Origin: Streptococcus mitis
GTDB taxonomy: Bacteria > Bacillota > Bacilli > Lactobacillales > Streptococcaceae
NCBI RefSeq assembly: GCF_003943935.1
Contig: NZ_RJOB01000008.1
Span: 1-64,000 of the forward strand
DNA length: 64,000 nucleotides
Direction: 5' to 3'
Part shown: one piece after another, positions 42,744 to 52,733 of the stretch
How positions within the stretch are numbered: position 1 is the stretch's first letter
Layout of the letters: the number at the start of each line of letters is the position of its first letter
Program-made: the position numbers and the translations under genes
Notes under the pieces: model-generated
The model's input: only the letters and a program-made list of their open reading frames with translations
The model's database searches: none
Told to the model about the DNA's origin: nothing

Positions 42744-43253
42744 ATGAAAAAATTAACTATTCGTGACGTAGCAGATATTGCAATTGTTGCTGCTATCTAC
42801 GTCGTTTTGACTGTCACACCGCCTCTCAATGCCATTAGCTATGGTGCTTACCAGTTCCGTATTTCAGAAATGATGAACTTTATGGCTTTTTACAATCCTA
42901 AGTACATCATCGGAGTTACCATCGGTTGTATGATTGCTAATTTCTTTAGCTTCGGACTGCTAGATGTCTTTGTTGGTGGTGGATCAACACTAGTATTCCT
43001 CAGTCTAGGTGTTTGGCTTTTTGCAAAATACAGCAAGGAATACCTCTTTAATGGATTAATTCGAAAAGATCATTTCTTTTTCTCAATCCTCTTTTCAATT
43101 TCTATGTTTACTATCGCTGCAGAGTTGAATATCGTAGCGCAATTACCATTTTTCCTTACTTGGTTCACAACAGGAATTGGTGAATTTGCCTCATTGATTA
43201 TTGGAGCGATTATTATCGGTAAAATTGGTCGTCGAATCGATTTAAGCAAATAG
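42744..43253 (+). CDS. queT: Queuosine precursor transporter QueT
   Basis: 169 residues from the ATG at 42744, right after the riboswitch's aaaggagaa. The frame opens 60 bp earlier, inside the riboswitch, and that start is rejected. Several membrane helices; the start KKLTIRDVADIAIVAAIYVV and YQFRISEMMNFMAFYNPKYI are typical of QueT S-components that import preQ1 or preQ0. Regulated by the preQ1-II riboswitch. Confidence 0.94.
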   Translation: MKKLTIRDVADIAIVAAIYVVLTVTPPLNAISYGAYQFRISEMMNFMAFYNPKYIIGVTIGCMIANFFSFGLLDVFVGGGSTLVFLSLGVWLFAKYSKEYLFNGLIRKDHFFFSILFSISMFTIAAELNIVAQLPFFLTWFTTGIGEFASLIIGAIIIGKIGRRIDLSK

Positions 43254-43262
43254 AACAGGACA

Positions 43263-43292
43263 AGCTAGGTAGCCTTTGCCTGGCTTTTTCTT
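43263..43292 (+). terminator. queT terminator
   Basis: agctagg and cctggct arms with a short loop, followed by ttttt. Confidence 0.65.
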
Positions 43293-43313
43293 ATGGAAAA
43301 TGTCTAAGGAAAC

Positions 43314-43342
43314 TTGACAAGATTTTCTAACTGTAGTATACT
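43314..43342 (+). promoter_or_regulatory. Promoter of tRNA-Thr
   Basis: Consensus TTGACA (43314-43319), 17-bp spacer, TATACT (43337-43342), ten bases before the tRNA. Confidence 0.8.
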
Positions 43343-43352
43343 TTTTAAGTAA

Positions 43353-43425
43353 GCTGATTTAGCTCAGTTGGCAGAGCGCATCCATGGTAAGGATGAGGTC
43401 GCCGGTTCAATCCCGGCAATTAGCA
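43353..43425 (+). tRNA. tRNA-Thr (GGT)
   Basis: 73 nt with acceptor gctgatt/aattagc (one G-T), D-arm gctcagttggcagagc, anticodon stem catcc/ggatg around GGT, and T-arm gccggttcaatcccggc. The CCA end is not encoded. A hairpin terminator follows. Confidence 0.96.
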
Positions 43426-43439
43426 TTAAATAAACACAA

Positions 43440-43466
43440 AAGCCCTTGATTTACAAGGGTTTTTGT
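43440..43466 (+). terminator. tRNA-Thr terminator
   Basis: cccttg-attta-caaggg followed by ttttt. Confidence 0.75.
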
Positions 43467-43492
43467 TATGTCTGCCCCAAATCTGCCCCAAA

Positions 43493-43679
43493 TTTTTCAA
43501 AGTGCAAACTGGGAAGCTAGCCGCAGGTTGCTCAAAGCACTGCTTTGGGGTTGCAGATAGAACTAACGAAGTCAGCTCAAAACATGTTTTTGAGGTTGTA
43601 GATGAAACTGACGAAGTCAGTAACCATACATACGGTAAGGCGACGCTGACGAAGTTTGAAGAGATTTTTGAAGAGTATA
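43493..43679 (-). repeat. BOX element (A-B-B-C) on the minus strand
   Basis: Read on the plus strand it runs C-B-B-A: gcaaactgggaagctagccg, two boxB-like dyads with actaacgaagtcagc and actgacgaagtcagt, then boxA with cggtaaggcgacgctgacga and gaagagatttttgaagagta. The boxC outer end is degraded. It abuts the promoter of the asd-leader RNA. Confidence 0.85.
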
Positions 43680-43693
43680 AAGAGTTTTGTCTG

Positions 43694-43722
43694 TTGACAA
43701 AAGTCATTCTCTTTAGTAGAAT
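43694..43722 (+). promoter_or_regulatory. Promoter of the RNA upstream of asd
   Basis: TTGACA (43694-43699), 17-bp spacer, TAGAAT (43717-43722). Confidence 0.75.
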
Positions 43723-43728
43723 AGTAGA

Positions 43729-43877
43729 TGCGATGAGTCGATAGGTAGTCTTCGGACTGCTATTGAGCATAAGGAGGTCATAACGCAGGAGCGGACCTTG
43801 ATGAGTTGTGTGAACCTGCTCATCACATGAAGATGCCTCTTAGTCCCTAGTCTAGCGACTGGGGATTTTTATTTTCT
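43729..43877 (+). ncRNA. Structured RNA upstream of asd, probably the asd RNA motif
   Basis: About 145 nt with its own promoter and terminator and no usable frame. Visible elements: a hairpin with a ttcg loop (ataggtagtc-ttcg-gactgctat), an internal aaggaggtc segment, a perfect 7-bp stem tgatgag/ctcatca, and a 3' terminator stem tccctagtc/gactgggga with tttttatttt. Position before asd in a Streptococcus fits the Lactobacillales asd RNA, which I recall is expressed as a small RNA. asd has its own promoter downstream, so this is likely a separate transcript. Confidence 0.62.
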
Positions 43878-43896
43878 AAAAAATGATGAAAAAGCT

Positions 43897-43924
43897 TTGC
43901 AATTCATGAAAAAAGTAGTATAAT
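43897..43924 (+). promoter_or_regulatory. Promoter of asd
   Basis: TTGCAA (43897-43902), 16-bp spacer, TATAAT (43919-43924), downstream of the RNA's terminator. Confidence 0.75.
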
Positions 43925-43969
43925 ACATCTATTATAGAAATTTTTAGAAAATTCCGAAAGAGGTTATTT

Positions 43970-45046
43970 ATGGGATATACAGTTGCTGTAGTCGGCGCGA
44001 CAGGTGCTGTCGGAGCTCAGATGATAAAAATGTTGGAAGAATCAACTCTTCCAATCGATAAAATTCGCTTACTTGCTTCTGCACGTTCAGCAGGCAAGAC
44101 TTTGAAATTTAAAGATCAAGACATTACGATTGAAGAAACGACTGAAACTGCTTTTGAGGGAGTTGATATTGCTCTCTTTTCAGCAGGTGGTTCTACATCA
44201 GCTAAATATGCACCATACGCAGTGAAAGCTGGAGCGGTAGTAGTTGATAATACATCTTACTTCCGTCAAAATCCAGATGTTCCTTTGGTTGTTCCAGAGG
44301 TCAATGCTCACGCACTTGATGCCCACAACGGTATCATTGCCTGCCCTAACTGTTCAACAATCCAAATGATGGTGGCTCTTGAGCCAGTTCGCCAAAAATG
44401 GGGCTTGGACCGTATCATCGTTTCAACTTACCAAGCAGTTTCAGGTGCTGGTATGGGAGCGATTCTTGAAACACAACGTGAACTTCGTGAAGTCTTGAAT
44501 GATGGTGTAAATCCACGTGATTTGCATGCGGAAATTTTGCCTTCAGGTGGTGACAAGAAACATTACCCTATCGCCTTCAATGCTCTTCCACAAATTGACT
44601 TATTCACTGATAATGATTACACATACGAAGAGATGAAGATGACTAAGGAAACTAAGAAAATCATGGAAGATGATAGCATCGCGGTATCTGCAACATGTGT
44701 GCGTATTCCAGTCTTGTCAGCTCACTCTGAGTCTGTTTACATCGAAACAAAAGAAGTGGCTCCAATCGAAGAAGTGAAAGCAGCTATCTCAGCCTTCCCA
44801 GGTGCTGTTCTTGAAGATGATGTAGCTCATCAAATTTATCCTCAAGCCATCAATGCAGTTGGTTCACGTGATACCTTTGTGGGTCGTATCCGTAAAGACT
44901 TGGATGCAGAAAAAGGAATTCACATGTGGGTTGTTTCAGATAACCTTCTCAAAGGTGCTGCTTGGAACTCAGTTCAGATTGCAGAAACTCTTCACGAACG
45001 TGGCTTGGTTCGTCCAACAGCTGAATTGAAATTTGAATTAAAATAG
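43970..45046 (+). CDS. asd: Aspartate-semialdehyde dehydrogenase
   Basis: Reduces aspartyl phosphate to aspartate semialdehyde for lysine/DAP, threonine and methionine synthesis. 358 residues. NADP loop [18 protein letters not shown], active-site cysteine in [13 protein letters not shown] (about residue 129) and the catalytic histidine in [15 protein letters not shown]. dapA follows 56 bp downstream, after a small hairpin, so the two probably share transcripts. Confidence 0.97.
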   Translation: MGYTVAVVGATGAVGAQMIKMLEESTLPIDKIRLLASARSAGKTLKFKDQDITIEETTETAFEGVDIALFSAGGSTSAKYAPYAVKAGAVVVDNTSYFRQNPDVPLVVPEVNAHALDAHNGIIACPNCSTIQMMVALEPVRQKWGLDRIIVSTYQAVSGAGMGAILETQRELREVLNDGVNPRDLHAEILPSGGDKKHYPIAFNALPQIDLFTDNDYTYEEMKMTKETKKIMEDDSIAVSATCVRIPVLSAHSESVYIETKEVAPIEEVKAAISAFPGAVLEDDVAHQIYPQAINAVGSRDTFVGRIRKDLDAEKGIHMWVVSDNLLKGAAWNSVQIAETLHERGLVRPTAELKFELK

Positions 45047-45057
45047 TCATATAATTT

Positions 45058-45080
45058 AGGAGTTCAGATGAACTCCTTCT
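45058..45080 (+). terminator. Hairpin between asd and dapA
   Basis: ggagttc-agat-gaactcc followed by ttcttt. It is a weak terminator or attenuator that could reduce dapA expression. Confidence 0.45.
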
Positions 45081-45102
45081 TTGAAATAGAGAGGTGTTTC
45101 TC

Positions 45103-46038
45103 ATGTCTTATCAAGATTTAAAAGAGTGTAAAATCATCACAGCCTTTATTACCCCCTTCCACGAGGATGGTTCCATCAACTTTGATGCTATTCCAGCCTT
45201 GATTGAGCATTTATTGGACCATCATACGGATGGAATTCTTCTTGCGGGAACGACTGCTGAAAGTCCAACCTTGACCCACGATGAAGAGTTGGAGCTCTTT
45301 GCGGCTGTACAAAAAATTGTCAATGGACGTGTTCCTTTGATTGCGGGTGTGGGTACCAATGATACGCGTGACTCTATCGAGTTTGTCAAAGAAGTAGCAG
45401 AATTTGGTGGTTTTGCTGCTGGACTTGCTATCGTACCTTACTACAACAAACCTTCTCAAGAAGGAATGTATCAGCACTTTAAAGCAATTGCAGACGCTTC
45501 TGACTTACCGATTATTATCTATAACATTCCAGGGCGTGTGGTTGTCGAATTGACTCCAGAAACTATGCTTCGTTTGGCTGACCATCCAAATATCATTGGT
45601 GTCAAAGAATGTACTAGCTTGGCAAATATGGCTTACTTGATTGAGCACAAGCCAGAAGAGTTCTTGGTCTATACTGGTGAGGATGGAGATGCTTTCCATG
45701 CCATGAACCTTGGTGCTGACGGGGTTATTTCTGTTGCCTCTCATACAAATGGGAATGAAATGCACGAGATGTTTACTGCCATTGCAGAAAGCGATATGAA
45801 GAAAGCCGCAGCTATTCAGCGTAAATTCATTCCTAAGGTTAATGCCCTCTTCTCTTATCCAAGTCCTGCTCCAGTTAAAGCCGTTCTTAACTATATGGGA
45901 TTTGAAGCTGGACCAACTCGTCTACCTCTTGTTCCAGCACCAGAAGAAGATGCTAAACGCATTATCAAGGTTGTTGTAGATGGCGACTACGAAGCAACTA
46001 AGGCAACTGTAACAGGTGTCTTAAGGCCAGATTACTAA
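45103..46038 (+). CDS. dapA: 4-hydroxy-tetrahydrodipicolinate synthase
   Basis: Condenses pyruvate with aspartate semialdehyde, the first lysine/DAP-specific step. 311 residues from the ATG at 45103, preceded by gagaggtg; the frame opens three codons earlier. The Schiff-base lysine is in [13 protein letters not shown], the tyrosine in [13 protein letters not shown], and [17 protein letters not shown] is the pyruvate-binding loop. It uses the product of asd directly upstream. Confidence 0.96.
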   Translation: MSYQDLKECKIITAFITPFHEDGSINFDAIPALIEHLLDHHTDGILLAGTTAESPTLTHDEELELFAAVQKIVNGRVPLIAGVGTNDTRDSIEFVKEVAEFGGFAAGLAIVPYYNKPSQEGMYQHFKAIADASDLPIIIYNIPGRVVVELTPETMLRLADHPNIIGVKECTSLANMAYLIEHKPEEFLVYTGEDGDAFHAMNLGADGVISVASHTNGNEMHEMFTAIAESDMKKAAAIQRKFIPKVNALFSYPSPAPVKAVLNYMGFEAGPTRLPLVPAPEEDAKRIIKVVVDGDYEATKATVTGVLRPDY

Positions 46039-46049
46039 GAAAGACTATA

Positions 46050-46085
46050 AAATCCATGACCGCAAGAAGGATCATGGATTTTTCT
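46050..46085. terminator. Bidirectional terminator between dapA and mnmE
   Basis: aaatccatga (46050-46059) and tcatggattt (46072-46081), perfect 10-bp stem, followed by ttctt. Confidence 0.8.
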
Positions 46086-47458
46086 TATTTTCCTAAACAG
46101 AATTGGCTAAAGAGTTGGGTAATGAGTTCATCTGGAGCAGCATCTCCTGTGATTTCACCGAGAATTTCCCAAGTACGAGTCAAATCAACTTGAAGCAAGT
46201 CAACTGGCATACCTAGTTCCAGCCCTTCATTAACAGCCTGTAAGCTTTCGACGGCCTTTTCAATCAAGGAAATATGACGGGCGTTTGACAAGTAAGTAGC
46301 ATCTTGCTCAACCAAACCAGCATTTTCAAAGAAGAGGTCATTAATGCGTTCTTCAATCTTATCGATATTTTGGTTTTTAAGAACTGAAATGCGGATGACA
46401 TCTTCAGGAAGTTCTGAAGTTTCAATCGCTTCAGGCAGGTCTGTTTTATTAAGGAGAATAATGCGATTAGTATCTTGGCTGATTTCTAAGAGTTGACGAT
46501 CTTGGGCGGTCAGTGGTTCACTGGCATTTAATACTAGTAGTACCAAGTCAGCTTCTTTGAGGGCTTTTTTCGAACGCTCAACACCGATTTGTTCTACAAT
46601 GTCATCTGTTTCACGAATACCGGCTGTATCAATCAATTTGAGAGGTACACCATTGATGTTGACGTATTCTTCGATGACATCACGGGTGGTACCGGCGATG
46701 TCGGTTACGATTGCCTTGTCTTCACGCAAGAGGTTGTTGAGAAGGCTGGATTTTCCAACGTTGGGTCGTCCGATGATGGCAGTGGAAATTCCTTCACGGA
46801 GGATTTTACCACGTCGGGCTGTTCGAAGGAGATTGGTTAGCAATTGCTCAAACTCAATAGTCTTCTCGCGAACTACGGCAGTAGTAGCTTCCTCAACATC
46901 GTCATACTCAGGATAATCAATATTAACCTCGACTTGGGCAAGTGTATTGAGGATTTCTTGACGGGTATTGTTAATGAGGTCAGAAAGGGAGCCGTCTAAT
47001 TGCTTAACTGCAATGTTCATAGCCTTGTCTGTCTTGGCACGGATGATATCCATTACCGCTTCAGCCTGTGTCAAATCCACACGACCGTTTAGAAAGGCGC
47101 GCTTGGTAAATTCACCGGGTTCTGCCAACCGAGCTCCTTCACGGATAGCCAGTTGGAGAATTTCATTGGTCACTGCAATCCCACCGTGGGTGTTAATCTC
47201 GATAATATCCTCACGAGTGAAGGTCTTTGGAGACTTCATAGCTCCAACCATAACCTCGTCCATGACCTTCCCTGTCTGAGGGTCAACAATGTGACCGTAG
47301 TTAAGAGTGTGGCTAGAAACCTTGCTCAAGTCTTTTCCTTTAAAAATCTTTTGCGCAATCGCAAAACTATCTGTTCCGCTTAGGCGGACAATACCAATGG
47401 CCCCTTCGCCTAGTGGAGTAGAGATAGCAGCGATGGTATCAAATTCACGTGTAATCAT
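46085..47458 (-). CDS. mnmE: tRNA modification GTPase MnmE
   Basis: With MnmG it makes the cmnm5 modification at wobble U34. 457 residues. The N-terminal folate-binding domain ([16 protein letters not shown]) is followed by a helical domain with the inserted G domain: G1 [13 protein letters not shown]3 [11 protein letters not shown]4 NKTD. The C-terminal hallmark is FCLGK, with the conserved cysteine. It converges with dapA. Confidence 0.96.
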   Translation of the reverse strand: MITREFDTIAAISTPLGEGAIGIVRLSGTDSFAIAQKIFKGKDLSKVSSHTLNYGHIVDPQTGKVMDEVMVGAMKSPKTFTREDIIEINTHGGIAVTNEILQLAIREGARLAEPGEFTKRAFLNGRVDLTQAEAVMDIIRAKTDKAMNIAVKQLDGSLSDLINNTRQEILNTLAQVEVNIDYPEYDDVEEATTAVVREKTIEFEQLLTNLLRTARRGKILREGISTAIIGRPNVGKSSLLNNLLREDKAIVTDIAGTTRDVIEEYVNINGVPLKLIDTAGIRETDDIVEQIGVERSKKALKEADLVLLVLNASEPLTAQDRQLLEISQDTNRIILLNKTDLPEAIETSELPEDVIRISVLKNQNIDKIEERINDLFFENAGLVEQDATYLSNARHISLIEKAVESLQAVNEGLELGMPVDLLQVDLTRTWEILGEITGDAAPDELITQLFSQFCLGK

Positions 47459-47566
47459 AATGTTTCCTTTAATTAATTGCTCTTTTCTTGGAATATTCCA
47501 AGTTTCTTTTCAAATTGTAACAAATTTGGACTATTTCTTCAATGGATGCTACTTGGAGATTGAAAA

Positions 47567-47590
47567 AGCCTAAGCATTTCTGCTTAAGCT
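47567..47590 (-). terminator. Terminator of the tautomerase gene
   Basis: gcttaagca and tgcttaggc arms around gaaa, followed by a T-run on the minus strand. Confidence 0.7.
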
Positions 47591-47593
47591 AGC

Positions 47594-47776
47594 TTATTTG
47601 GTGCGCATTTCTCCTTGTGGGAAATAAGTTCCTTCTGGCATGTCGTTGATGATGACATGGACAGCAGATTGAGGTGCTCCAGTGTTGCGGACAACCGCTT
47701 CCGTGACTTCTTTAGCAAGAGCTTTCTTTTGCTCGAGCGTGCGTCCTTCAAATAAATCGATGCGTACAAATGGCAT
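47594..47776 (-). CDS. 4-oxalocrotonate tautomerase family protein
   Basis: 60 residues from the ATG at 47776 (MPFVRIDLFEGRTLEQKKAL), which places the catalytic Pro directly after Met. The frame opens five codons earlier. An arginine (VRIDLFEGR) and the length fit the small 4-OT subfamily. The substrate in streptococci is unknown. Divergent from tdk. Confidence 0.88.
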   Translation of the reverse strand: MPFVRIDLFEGRTLEQKKALAKEVTEAVVRNTGAPQSAVHVIINDMPEGTYFPQGEMRTK

Positions 47777-47847
47777 AATAGCTTCCTCCACTAGTTTTGA
47801 TTTCTTCTATTTTACCACATTTTGCCGTTTAAAGCTTAAGAAAATTA

Positions 47848-47856
47848 TGATATACT
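47848..47856 (+). promoter_or_regulatory. Extended -10 promoter of the tdk-prfA operon
   Basis: TGATATACT, 42 bp before the tdk start. Confidence 0.6.
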
Positions 47857-47898
47857 AGAATGTAGCAAAAATTTAGAAATGGACGTGAAGCAAGAAGC

Positions 47899-48489
47899 AT
47901 GGCACAGTTGTATTATCGTTATGGGACCATGAACTCTGGTAAGACCATTGAGATTCTCAAGGTGGCCTATAACTATGAGGAGCAAGGAAAAGGTATTGTG
48001 ATTATGACCTCGGCTCTGGATACGCGTGACGGTGTTGGCTATGTGTCGAGTCGAATCGGTATGAAGCGCCCTGCTATTGCGATTGAGGAAACGACGGATA
48101 TCTTCGGCTATATCCGAGACCTACCAGAAAAACCTTACTGTGTATTGGTCGATGAAGCCCAGTTTCTCAAGCGTCACCATGTTTACGATCTAGCTCGTGT
48201 TGTTGATGAGTTAGACATACCTGTCATGGCTTTTGGCTTGAAAAATGACTTTCGTAACGAACTGTTCGAAGGTTCCAAATATCTATTGCTTTTAGCAGAC
48301 AAGATTGACGAAATCAAGACCATTTGTCAGTATTGCAAGAAAAAGGCGACCATGGTCTTGCGTACTCAGGATGGACTGCCCGTTTATGATGGCGAACAGA
48401 TCCAAATCGGTGGGAATGAGACCTATATCTCGGTTTGCCGTAAACATTATTTTGCCCCTGAAATCAATAAGGAGAATGAAGAAAAATGA
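47899..48489 (+). CDS. tdk: Thymidine kinase
   Basis: Phosphorylates thymidine in the salvage pathway. 196 residues. The P-loop is [27 protein letters not shown] is the Walker B/catalytic region, and a zinc site is formed by CQYC and the late cysteine in CRKHYF. The stop overlaps the prfA start (ATGA). Confidence 0.95.
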   Translation: MAQLYYRYGTMNSGKTIEILKVAYNYEEQGKGIVIMTSALDTRDGVGYVSSRIGMKRPAIAIEETTDIFGYIRDLPEKPYCVLVDEAQFLKRHHVYDLARVVDELDIPVMAFGLKNDFRNELFEGSKYLLLLADKIDEIKTICQYCKKKATMVLRTQDGLPVYDGEQIQIGGNETYISVCRKHYFAPEINKENEEK

Positions 48490-49565
48490 ACATCTATGAT
48501 CAACTACAAGCTGTAGAAGACCGTTATGAAGAACTAGGAGAATTGCTGAGTGACCCTGATGTCGTTTCAGACACCAAGCGTTTCATGGAGCTTTCGAAAG
48601 AAGAGGCTTCAACTCGTGATACGGTGACAGCCTACCGTGAGTACAAACAAGTCCTTCAAAACATCGTTTATGCCGAAGAGATGATTAAGGAATCAGGCGG
48701 AGATGCGGACTTGGAAGAAATGGCTAAGCAAGAACTCAAAGATGCCAAGGCTGAAAAAGAAGAATACGAAGAAAAACTAAAAATCTTGCTCCTTCCAAAG
48801 GATCCAAACGATGACAAGAACATCATCCTTGAAATCCGTGGAGCCGCTGGTGGAGACGAAGCAGCGCTCTTCGCTGGGGATTTGCTAACCATGTACCAAA
48901 AGTATGCGGAAGCCCAAGGCTGGCGCTTTGAAGTCATGGAAGCTTCTATGAATGGTGTCGGTGGTTTCAAAGAAGTCGTTGCCATGGTTTCAGGTCAGTC
49001 TGTTTACTCTAAGCTCAAGTACGAATCAGGTGCCCACCGTGTGCAACGTGTACCCGTGACAGAAAGCCAGGGCCGTGTACATACTTCGACAGCGACAGTT
49101 CTTGTCATGCCTGAAGTGGAAGAAGTAGAATACGATATTGATCCAAAAGATCTTCGTGTTGATATCTACCACGCATCTGGTGCTGGTGGACAGAACGTCA
49201 ATAAGGTTGCGACTGCCGTGCGTATCGTTCACTTGCCAACCAATATCAAGGTGGAGATGCAGGAAGAACGTACCCAGCAGAAGAACCGTGAAAAGGCCAT
49301 GAAAATCATCCGTGCGCGTGTCGCTGATCACTTTGCACAAATTGCACAAGATGAACAAGACGCTGAGCGTAAGTCGACAATCGGAACTGGGGACCGTTCA
49401 GAACGAATCCGTACTTATAACTTCCCACAAAACCGTGTCACAGATCACCGTATCGGCTTAACCCTCCAAAAACTAGATACGATTTTATCTGGTAAATTGG
49501 ACGAAGTTGTGGATGCCTTGGTGCTCTATGACCAAACGCAAAAATTAGAAGAATTAAACAAATAA
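48486..49565 (+). CDS. prfA: Peptide chain release factor 1
   Basis: Terminates translation at UAA and UAG. 359 residues. The GGQ motif is in [20 protein letters not shown], and the codon-recognition region lies before it ([20 protein letters not shown]). Its last base is the first base of prmC, whose product methylates this GGQ glutamine, so substrate and enzyme are co-translated. Confidence 0.97.
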   Translation: MNIYDQLQAVEDRYEELGELLSDPDVVSDTKRFMELSKEEASTRDTVTAYREYKQVLQNIVYAEEMIKESGGDADLEEMAKQELKDAKAEKEEYEEKLKILLLPKDPNDDKNIILEIRGAAGGDEAALFAGDLLTMYQKYAEAQGWRFEVMEASMNGVGGFKEVVAMVSGQSVYSKLKYESGAHRVQRVPVTESQGRVHTSTATVLVMPEVEEVEYDIDPKDLRVDIYHASGAGGQNVNKVATAVRIVHLPTNIKVEMQEERTQQKNREKAMKIIRARVADHFAQIAQDEQDAERKSTIGTGDRSERIRTYNFPQNRVTDHRIGLTLQKLDTILSGKLDEVVDALVLYDQTQKLEELNK

Positions 49566-50401
49566 TGAAATTAGCTCAATTATTTTCAGATTTTGAAGAA
49601 GAGTTGATAAGACAAGGAGAGGAAGCAGAAAGCCTCTCTTTTGTCTATCGAAGCCTGAAAAATCTATCTTTTACGGATTTTGTCTTTGCTCTTCAGCAGG
49701 AAGTGACGGAAGAGGAAGAAGTTTTTGTTAAAGGAATTTTCCAACAGTTAGCAGCTCACAAGCCAGCTCAGTATATCATTGGACAGGCAGATTTTTATGG
49801 AATGCAGTTAAAAGTTGATGAGCGGGTTTTGATTCCTCGTCCAGAGACAGAAGAGTTGGTGGAGCTCATTCTAGCCGAAAATCCTGAGGCGACTCTTTCA
49901 GTTCTGGATATTGGAACAGGTAGTGGAGCTATTGCTCTAGCTCTAGCAAAAAATAGACAAGATTGGTCAGTAACAGCAGCGGATATTTCCCAATATGCTT
50001 TAGATTTAGCTAGCGAAAATGCTAAAAATCAAAAACTTAATATATTTTTTAAAAAATCTGATTGTTTTGCAGAAATTTCTGAAAAATATGATATAATTGT
50101 ATCCAATCCACCCTATATCTCTCGTGAAGATGAGTCAGAGGTTGGCTTGAATGTTTTGCATTCAGAGCCTCATCTAGCTCTCTTTGCAGATGAGGATGGC
50201 CTAGCTATTTACCGTAGAATTGCGGAAGATGCAACAGACTATCTCAAAGATGGTGGTAAGATTTACCTTGAAATTGGATACAAGCAAGGTCAAAGTGTTC
50301 CTGAACTTTTTAGGAAACATATTCCTGAAAAGCATGTAAGAACACTTAAAGACCAATTTGGTCAAGATAGGATGGTCGTGGTTGATGATGGACAGGATTA
50401 G
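49565..50401 (+). CDS. prmC: Release factor glutamine methyltransferase
   Basis: N5-methylates the GGQ glutamine of release factors using SAM. 278 residues. The SAM loop is VLDIGTGSGAIALAL, and the catalytic NPPY is in IIVSNPPYISRED. The N-terminal helical domain recognises the release factor. It overlaps prfA by one base and the tsaC start by about 17 bp. Confidence 0.95.
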   Translation: MKLAQLFSDFEEELIRQGEEAESLSFVYRSLKNLSFTDFVFALQQEVTEEEEVFVKGIFQQLAAHKPAQYIIGQADFYGMQLKVDERVLIPRPETEELVELILAENPEATLSVLDIGTGSGAIALALAKNRQDWSVTAADISQYALDLASENAKNQKLNIFFKKSDCFAEISEKYDIIVSNPPYISREDESEVGLNVLHSEPHLALFADEDGLAIYRRIAEDATDYLKDGGKIYLEIGYKQGQSVPELFRKHIPEKHVRTLKDQFGQDRMVVVDDGQD

Positions 50402-50987
50402 ACAAGAGTTGAAAAAGGGCGGAGCTGTCGTTCTGCCTACAGAGACGGTTTACGGTCTCTTTGCCAAGGCGTTAGATGAAAAAGCAGTTGATCATGTTTA
50501 CCAGCTCAAACGTCGCCCTAGAGACAAGGCACTCAATCTTAATGTGGCCTCTCTAGAGGACATCTTGCACTTTTCAAAGAATCAGCCAACTTATCTACAA
50601 AAACTTGTAGAGACCTTTTTACCGGGTCCCTTGACCATTATTCTCGAAGCCAATGACCGAGTTCCCTATTGGGTCAATTCTGGTCTCGCGACTGTTGGAT
50701 TTCGGATGCCCAGTCACCCCATTACACTAGATTTGATTAGAGAGACGGGACCCTTGATTGGACCGTCTGCCAATATCTCAGGTCAGGCAAGTGGCGTAAC
50801 CTTTGATCAGATTCTAGAGGATTTTGATCAAGAGGTTTTGGGGCTGGAAGACGATGCTTTTCTAACTGGACAGGATTCTACTATCATGGACTTGTCTGGA
50901 GATAAGGTGAAAATCTTACGCCAAGGGGCGATTAAGCGAGAAGATATTCTTGCTCGGTTGCCAGAGATTCCTTTTGAGGAGGCATAA
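50385..50987 (+). CDS. tsaC: L-threonylcarbamoyladenylate synthase (Sua5/YrdC)
   Basis: Makes the activated intermediate for t6A37 tRNA modification. 200 residues from the ATG at 50385 (MMDRIRQELKKGGAVVLPTE). Key motifs are LPTETVYGLFAKAL, KRRPRDKALNL (KRP-type loop) and GPSANISGQASGV. It begins inside the end of prmC. The ribosome site is weak, consistent with coupled translation. Confidence 0.9.
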   Translation: MMDRIRQELKKGGAVVLPTETVYGLFAKALDEKAVDHVYQLKRRPRDKALNLNVASLEDILHFSKNQPTYLQKLVETFLPGPLTIILEANDRVPYWVNSGLATVGFRMPSHPITLDLIRETGPLIGPSANISGQASGVTFDQILEDFDQEVLGLEDDAFLTGQDSTIMDLSGDKVKILRQGAIKREDILARLPEIPFEEA

Positions 50988-50988
50988 A

Positions 50989-51420
50989 ATGCTAAGAAAT
51001 TTAAGAGAAACTGATGTGAAAGCCATTTGTGAAATTAACCAAGAAGCCTTAGGCTATTCTTTTAGTCCAGAGGACACGGCTAGTCAACTAGCTAGATTAT
51101 CTCAAGATGAACATCATTTCCTACTTGGCTATGAGGATGCAGCTAGTCATGTACTACTTGGATATGTCCATGCTGAGGTCTATGAATCCCTCTATTCCAA
51201 AGCAGGCTTTAATATCTTAGGATTAGCGGTGTCTCCTCAAGCACAAGGGCGAGGTATCGGTAAAAGCTTACTGCAAGGGGTGGAGGAAGAAGCAAAAAGA
51301 CGTGGTTATGAGTTTATCCGCTTAAACTCTGCCGATCATCGTCTGGGTGCTCACGCATTTTATGAAAAAGTTGGTTATACTTGTGATAAAGTGCAGAAAC
51401 GGTTTATTCGCATCTTTTAG
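50989..51420 (+). CDS. GNAT family N-acetyltransferase
   Basis: 143 residues from the ATG at 50989 behind a strong gaggagg; the frame opens 39 bp upstream in the tsaC end and is not used. The acetyl-CoA loop is LAVSPQAQGRGIGKSLL (RGIGKS), and the later motif is GAHAFYEKVGY. It sits next to tsaC, where RimI-like acetyltransferases are common, but the target is unknown. Confidence 0.87.
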   Translation: MLRNLRETDVKAICEINQEALGYSFSPEDTASQLARLSQDEHHFLLGYEDAASHVLLGYVHAEVYESLYSKAGFNILGLAVSPQAQGRGIGKSLLQGVEEEAKRRGYEFIRLNSADHRLGAHAFYEKVGYTCDKVQKRFIRIF

Positions 51421-51469
51421 TTTGTTTTCTTAAACTAAAGGACCTGTCACACTATAAAGGAGAAGACCT

Positions 51470-52726
51470 ATGATTTTTGACAAAGATGATTTTAAAGCAT
51501 ATGATGCTGATCTATGGAATGCTATTGCCAAAGAAGAAGAACGCCAACAAAACAACATTGAGTTGATTGCTTCGGAAAACGTAGTTTCCAAGGCTGTTAT
51601 GGCAGCTCAAGGGTCTATCTTGACGAATAAATATGCCGAGGGTTACCCAGGACGCCGTTATTATGGTGGAACTGATGTAGTAGACGTGGTAGAAACTCTA
51701 GCTATTGAACGTGCAAAAGAAATTTTCGGTGCTAAATTTGCCAATGTCCAACCTCACTCAGGAAGCCAAGCCAACTGTGCGGCATACATGGCCTTGATTG
51801 AACCAGGTGATACTGTTATGGGGATGGATTTGGCAGCAGGTGGACACTTGACTCACGGAGCTCCTGTCAGCTTTTCTGGTCAAACCTACAACTTTGTTTC
51901 TTATAGCGTGGACCCTGAAACGGAACTCTTGGACTTTGATGCTATTTTAAAACAAGCCCAAGAAGTAAAACCAAAATTGATCGTAGCAGGTGCTTCAGCC
52001 TATTCTCAAATTATCGACTTTTCAAAATTCCGTAAAATTGCAGATGCTGTTGGGGCTAAGCTCATGGTAGATATGGCCCACATCGCTGGTTTGGTTGCAG
52101 CTGGTCTACACCCAAGTCCAGTGCCATACGCTCATATCACGACAACAACGACCCACAAAACCCTTCGTGGCCCTCGTGGTGGTTTGATTTTAACCAATGA
52201 TGAAGAACTAGCTAAGAAAATCAATTCAGCAATTTTCCCAGGTATTCAGGGCGGTCCTTTGGAGCATGTTGTGGCTGCTAAGGCTGTTTCCTTCAAAGAA
52301 GTTTTGGATCCAGCTTTCAAGGAATATGCTGCTAATGTTATCAAAAACAGCAAGGCTATGGCGGATGTCTTCTTGCAAGATTCTGATTTCCGTATCATTT
52401 CTGGTGGGACTGAAAATCATCTCTTCCTAGTGGATGTGACTAAAGTTGTAGAAAACGGAAAAGTTGCTCAAAACCTGCTGGATGAAGTCAATATTACCCT
52501 AAATAAAAACTCAATCCCTTACGAAACCTTGTCACCATTCAAGACAAGTGGGATTCGTATCGGAGCAGCAGCTATTACTGCACGTGGATTTGGTGAAGAA
52601 GAAAGTCGCAAAGTGGCTGAACTCATCATTAAAACCCTTAAAAATGCAGAAAATGAAGCTGTCTTAGAAGAAGTGAGAAGTGCAGTTAAAGAATTGACAG
52701 ATGCCTTCCCATTATACGAGGACTAA
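51470..52726 (+). CDS. glyA: Serine hydroxymethyltransferase
   Basis: Interconverts serine and glycine, charging THF with a one-carbon unit. 418 residues. The PLP lysine is in [18 protein letters not shown]. Substrate contacts are in [18 protein letters not shown] and the [17 protein letters not shown] block. It begins after a good ribosome site (aaaggag). A nucleoid-associated protein gene follows 7 bp later. Confidence 0.97.
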   Translation: MIFDKDDFKAYDADLWNAIAKEEERQQNNIELIASENVVSKAVMAAQGSILTNKYAEGYPGRRYYGGTDVVDVVETLAIERAKEIFGAKFANVQPHSGSQANCAAYMALIEPGDTVMGMDLAAGGHLTHGAPVSFSGQTYNFVSYSVDPETELLDFDAILKQAQEVKPKLIVAGASAYSQIIDFSKFRKIADAVGAKLMVDMAHIAGLVAAGLHPSPVPYAHITTTTTHKTLRGPRGGLILTNDEELAKKINSAIFPGIQGGPLEHVVAAKAVSFKEVLDPAFKEYAANVIKNSKAMADVFLQDSDFRIISGGTENHLFLVDVTKVVENGKVAQNLLDEVNITLNKNSIPYETLSPFKTSGIRIGAAAITARGFGEEESRKVAELIIKTLKNAENEAVLEEVRSAVKELTDAFPLYED

Positions 52727-52733
52727 AACTTTT

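Noticed and set aside
43426-43770. 114-residue minus-strand frame over the BOX element
   Set aside because: Most of it is BOX repeat sequence. At most its tail may be an integrase relic.
43694-43877. Lysine riboswitch upstream of asd
   Set aside because: The segment is too short and lacks the five-way junction pattern. It has its own promoter and terminator, so a small RNA fits better.
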